From the NCBI GenBank assembly GCA_017642695.1, contig JAEPQD010000002.1, forward strand, positions 620,001-684,000: a stretch of DNA of 64,000 nt, written 5' to 3'. The translations under genes were made by a program, and so were the position numbers. Below the pieces are notes generated by a model that did no database searches, was not told the DNA's origin, and saw nothing but the letters and a program-made list of their open reading frames with translations. Origin of the DNA: Parvibaculum sp. (GTDB taxonomy: Bacteria > Pseudomonadota > Alphaproteobacteria > Parvibaculales > Parvibaculaceae). Each line of letters opens with the position of its first letter. Position 1 is the first letter of the stretch. Positions 63,084-64,000 of the stretch are shown in pieces.

Positions 63084-63098
63084 GTTCTCTTTTTGTTC
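63084..63098. promoter_or_regulatory. LexA (SOS) box of imuB
   Basis: GTTC-TCTTTTT-GTTC is an exact alphaproteobacterial LexA box, 26 bases before the imuB start. It is independent of the imuA box, so the two genes are separately SOS-controlled. Confidence 0.85.
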
Positions 63099-63123
63099 TT
63101 TCCAGATATCTCCGGGTACGCGT

Positions 63124-64000
63124 ATGGGAGAAAAGCGAAGGATTGCCGCGATCTGGCTGCCGAACTGGCCAATTGAGCGCTTTTACCGGGACATCAAACG
63201 GACAAATGCCTCTTTCGTGGTTACGGAAAAGCCGCGCGCTCTTGTTAGGGCAGGGGCAGGAGGCATGCGTCTCACGGCCTGTGACGTGCGGGCTCTTGAT
63301 GCAGGGGCCGAACCCGGTCAACTGGTGCCGGATGCCATGGCGCTTTGCCCAGAACTCGAACTGCATGCAAGCGATAGGGAGGCGGACCGAAAGGCGCTGG
63401 AACGGCTCTCCGTCTGGTGCGGGCGCTATACGCCCTGGGTGGCCGCAGACCCTGCCGGTCTTGGTGAAGAGCCGGACGGCCTTTTGCTCGATATCACAGG
63501 GTGCGCCCATCTCTTTGGAGGCGAAGCGAAACTGCTTTCGCTTCTTTGCGGGCGGCTTGAAGGTTTCGGACTGACGGCGCGATGCGCGATCGCGTCGACG
63601 CCGGGTGCCGCCTGGGCATGCGCGCGCTATGGCTGTGAGGCTCCCTGCATCGTGCCTCCGGGCAAGGAGGCGGAAGCGTTGCGGAGCTTGCCCGTTGCGG
63701 CCTTGCGTCTCGGCGGGGAGGAAATCGACGGGCTTGTGCGTCTCGGCCTGAAGCGCGTGGGTGACCTCTACGGCAAGCCGCGGGCACCGCTTGTGGCGCG
63801 TTTCGGAGCGAACATCGCGCGCCGTCTTGATGAGGCGCTTGGTTTCGAACCGGAACCCATATCGCCCAACTTGCCGCATATACCCTATAGAACGAGTCTC
63901 GCTTTTACTGAAGGGCTGACGCGGCAGGCACATATCGAGGAGGCCATAAAGCGCCTTGCTGCCGATCTTTGCGAGGTTCTCGAACAGGAGCGCAAGGGAG
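63124..64000 (+). CDS. imuB: ImuB, Y-family DNA polymerase-like protein, partial
   Basis: The frame from the ATG at 63124 is still open at the window end; about 292 residues are visible. ImuB is a catalytically inactive Y-family homologue that recruits DnaE2. The N-terminal RRIAAIWLPNWPIERFYRD lacks the acidic residues of active Y polymerases, as expected, and DGLLLDITGCAHLFGGEAKLL matches the family core. LexA control is shown by the box at 63084. Confidence 0.92.
   Translation, partial: MGEKRRIAAIWLPNWPIERFYRDIKRTNASFVVTEKPRALVRAGAGGMRLTACDVRALDAGAEPGQLVPDAMALCPELELHASDREADRKALERLSVWCGRYTPWVAADPAGLGEEPDGLLLDITGCAHLFGGEAKLLSLLCGRLEGFGLTARCAIASTPGAAWACARYGCEAPCIVPPGKEAEALRSLPVAALRLGGEEIDGLVRLGLKRVGDLYGKPRAPLVARFGANIARRLDEALGFEPEPISPNLPHIPYRTSLAFTEGLTRQAHIEEAIKRLAADLCEVLEQERKG

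Overview
The window looks like a chromosomal segment of a GC-rich alphaproteobacterium. The evidence is the rod-shape operon layout (mreB-mreC-mreD-mrdA-rodA), two LexA boxes of the alphaproteobacterial direct-repeat type (GAAC/GTTC spaced by 7) in front of imuA and imuB, an alphaproteobacterial MlaE with an N-terminal STAS domain, and two adrenodoxin-type ferredoxins. The mix of P450, rubredoxins, epoxide hydrolase, TauD and phosphonate hydrolase-like genes suggests a hydrocarbon- or xenobiotic-using member of the Hyphomicrobiales, such as Parvibaculum. That genus guess is inference. I see no prophage, insertion sequence or CRISPR array.

Layout. 1-2.4 kb: an alpha/beta hydrolase cut by the window edge, then a TetR / small membrane protein / fatty-acid desaturase operon with tandem operators. 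2.4-3.9 kb: a zinc-type CDF exporter under a CzrA-like ArsR sensor. 4.2-7.5 kb: purT, a Ca/Na antiporter and a LysR regulator. 8.0-13.7 kb: mreBCD-mrdA-rodA, followed by tRNA-Lys(CTT). 14-20.4 kb: a PhyH-like dioxygenase, a lipoprotein hydrolase, a frameshifted small membrane protein, a DEAD-box helicase, CorA, a histidine phosphatase and an orphan CheZ-like protein. 20.6-24.3 kb: an uncharacterised set of GT4 glycosyltransferase, two methyltransferases and an alpha/alpha-toroid cyclase-like protein. 24.5-31.3 kb: a SnoaL-like protein, a Tat-exported molybdenum protein with cytochrome b, epoxide hydrolase plus FAD oxidoreductase, DUF423 and an epimerase. 31.4-39.2 kb: rubredoxin / P450 / rubredoxin, then a CrtC-like protein, kinase-like protein, MFS carrier, TauD and a zinc-free MDR reductase. 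39.2-44.1 kb: VOC / ArsR / AHSA1, a dipeptide epimerase and a CHASE2 protein with a degraded cyclase domain. 44.4-53.1 kb: a small orphan gene, cytochrome c, the Mla-type lipid transport operon, a coiled-coil membrane protein, an Hpt protein and an LhgO-like oxidase. 53.1-61.5 kb: a 500-bp gene-free region with a clustered motif, a PMH-like sulfatase, ferredoxin, TetR/GST, chorismate mutase, a ferredoxin reductase/ferredoxin pair, two proteins of unknown or DUF type, a methyltransferase and a sulfotransferase-like protein. 61.5-64 kb: imuA and the start of imuB, separated by two paralogous lipoproteins on the other strand.

How the parts work together. Several short operons carry their own repressor and a visible palindromic operator (TetR-desaturase, CzrA-CDF, VOC-ArsR-AHSA1, TetR/GST). 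The P450 has two flanking rubredoxins and, 26 kb away, a ferredoxin reductase/ferredoxin pair as possible electron donors. The strongest candidates for undescribed biology are a three-copy nested palindromic repeat whose stem arms covary between copies (3385-3506, 3979-4134, 40584-40734), the GT4/methyltransferase/cyclase-like cluster, the rubredoxin-P450-rubredoxin module, and the CHASE2 pseudo-cyclase.
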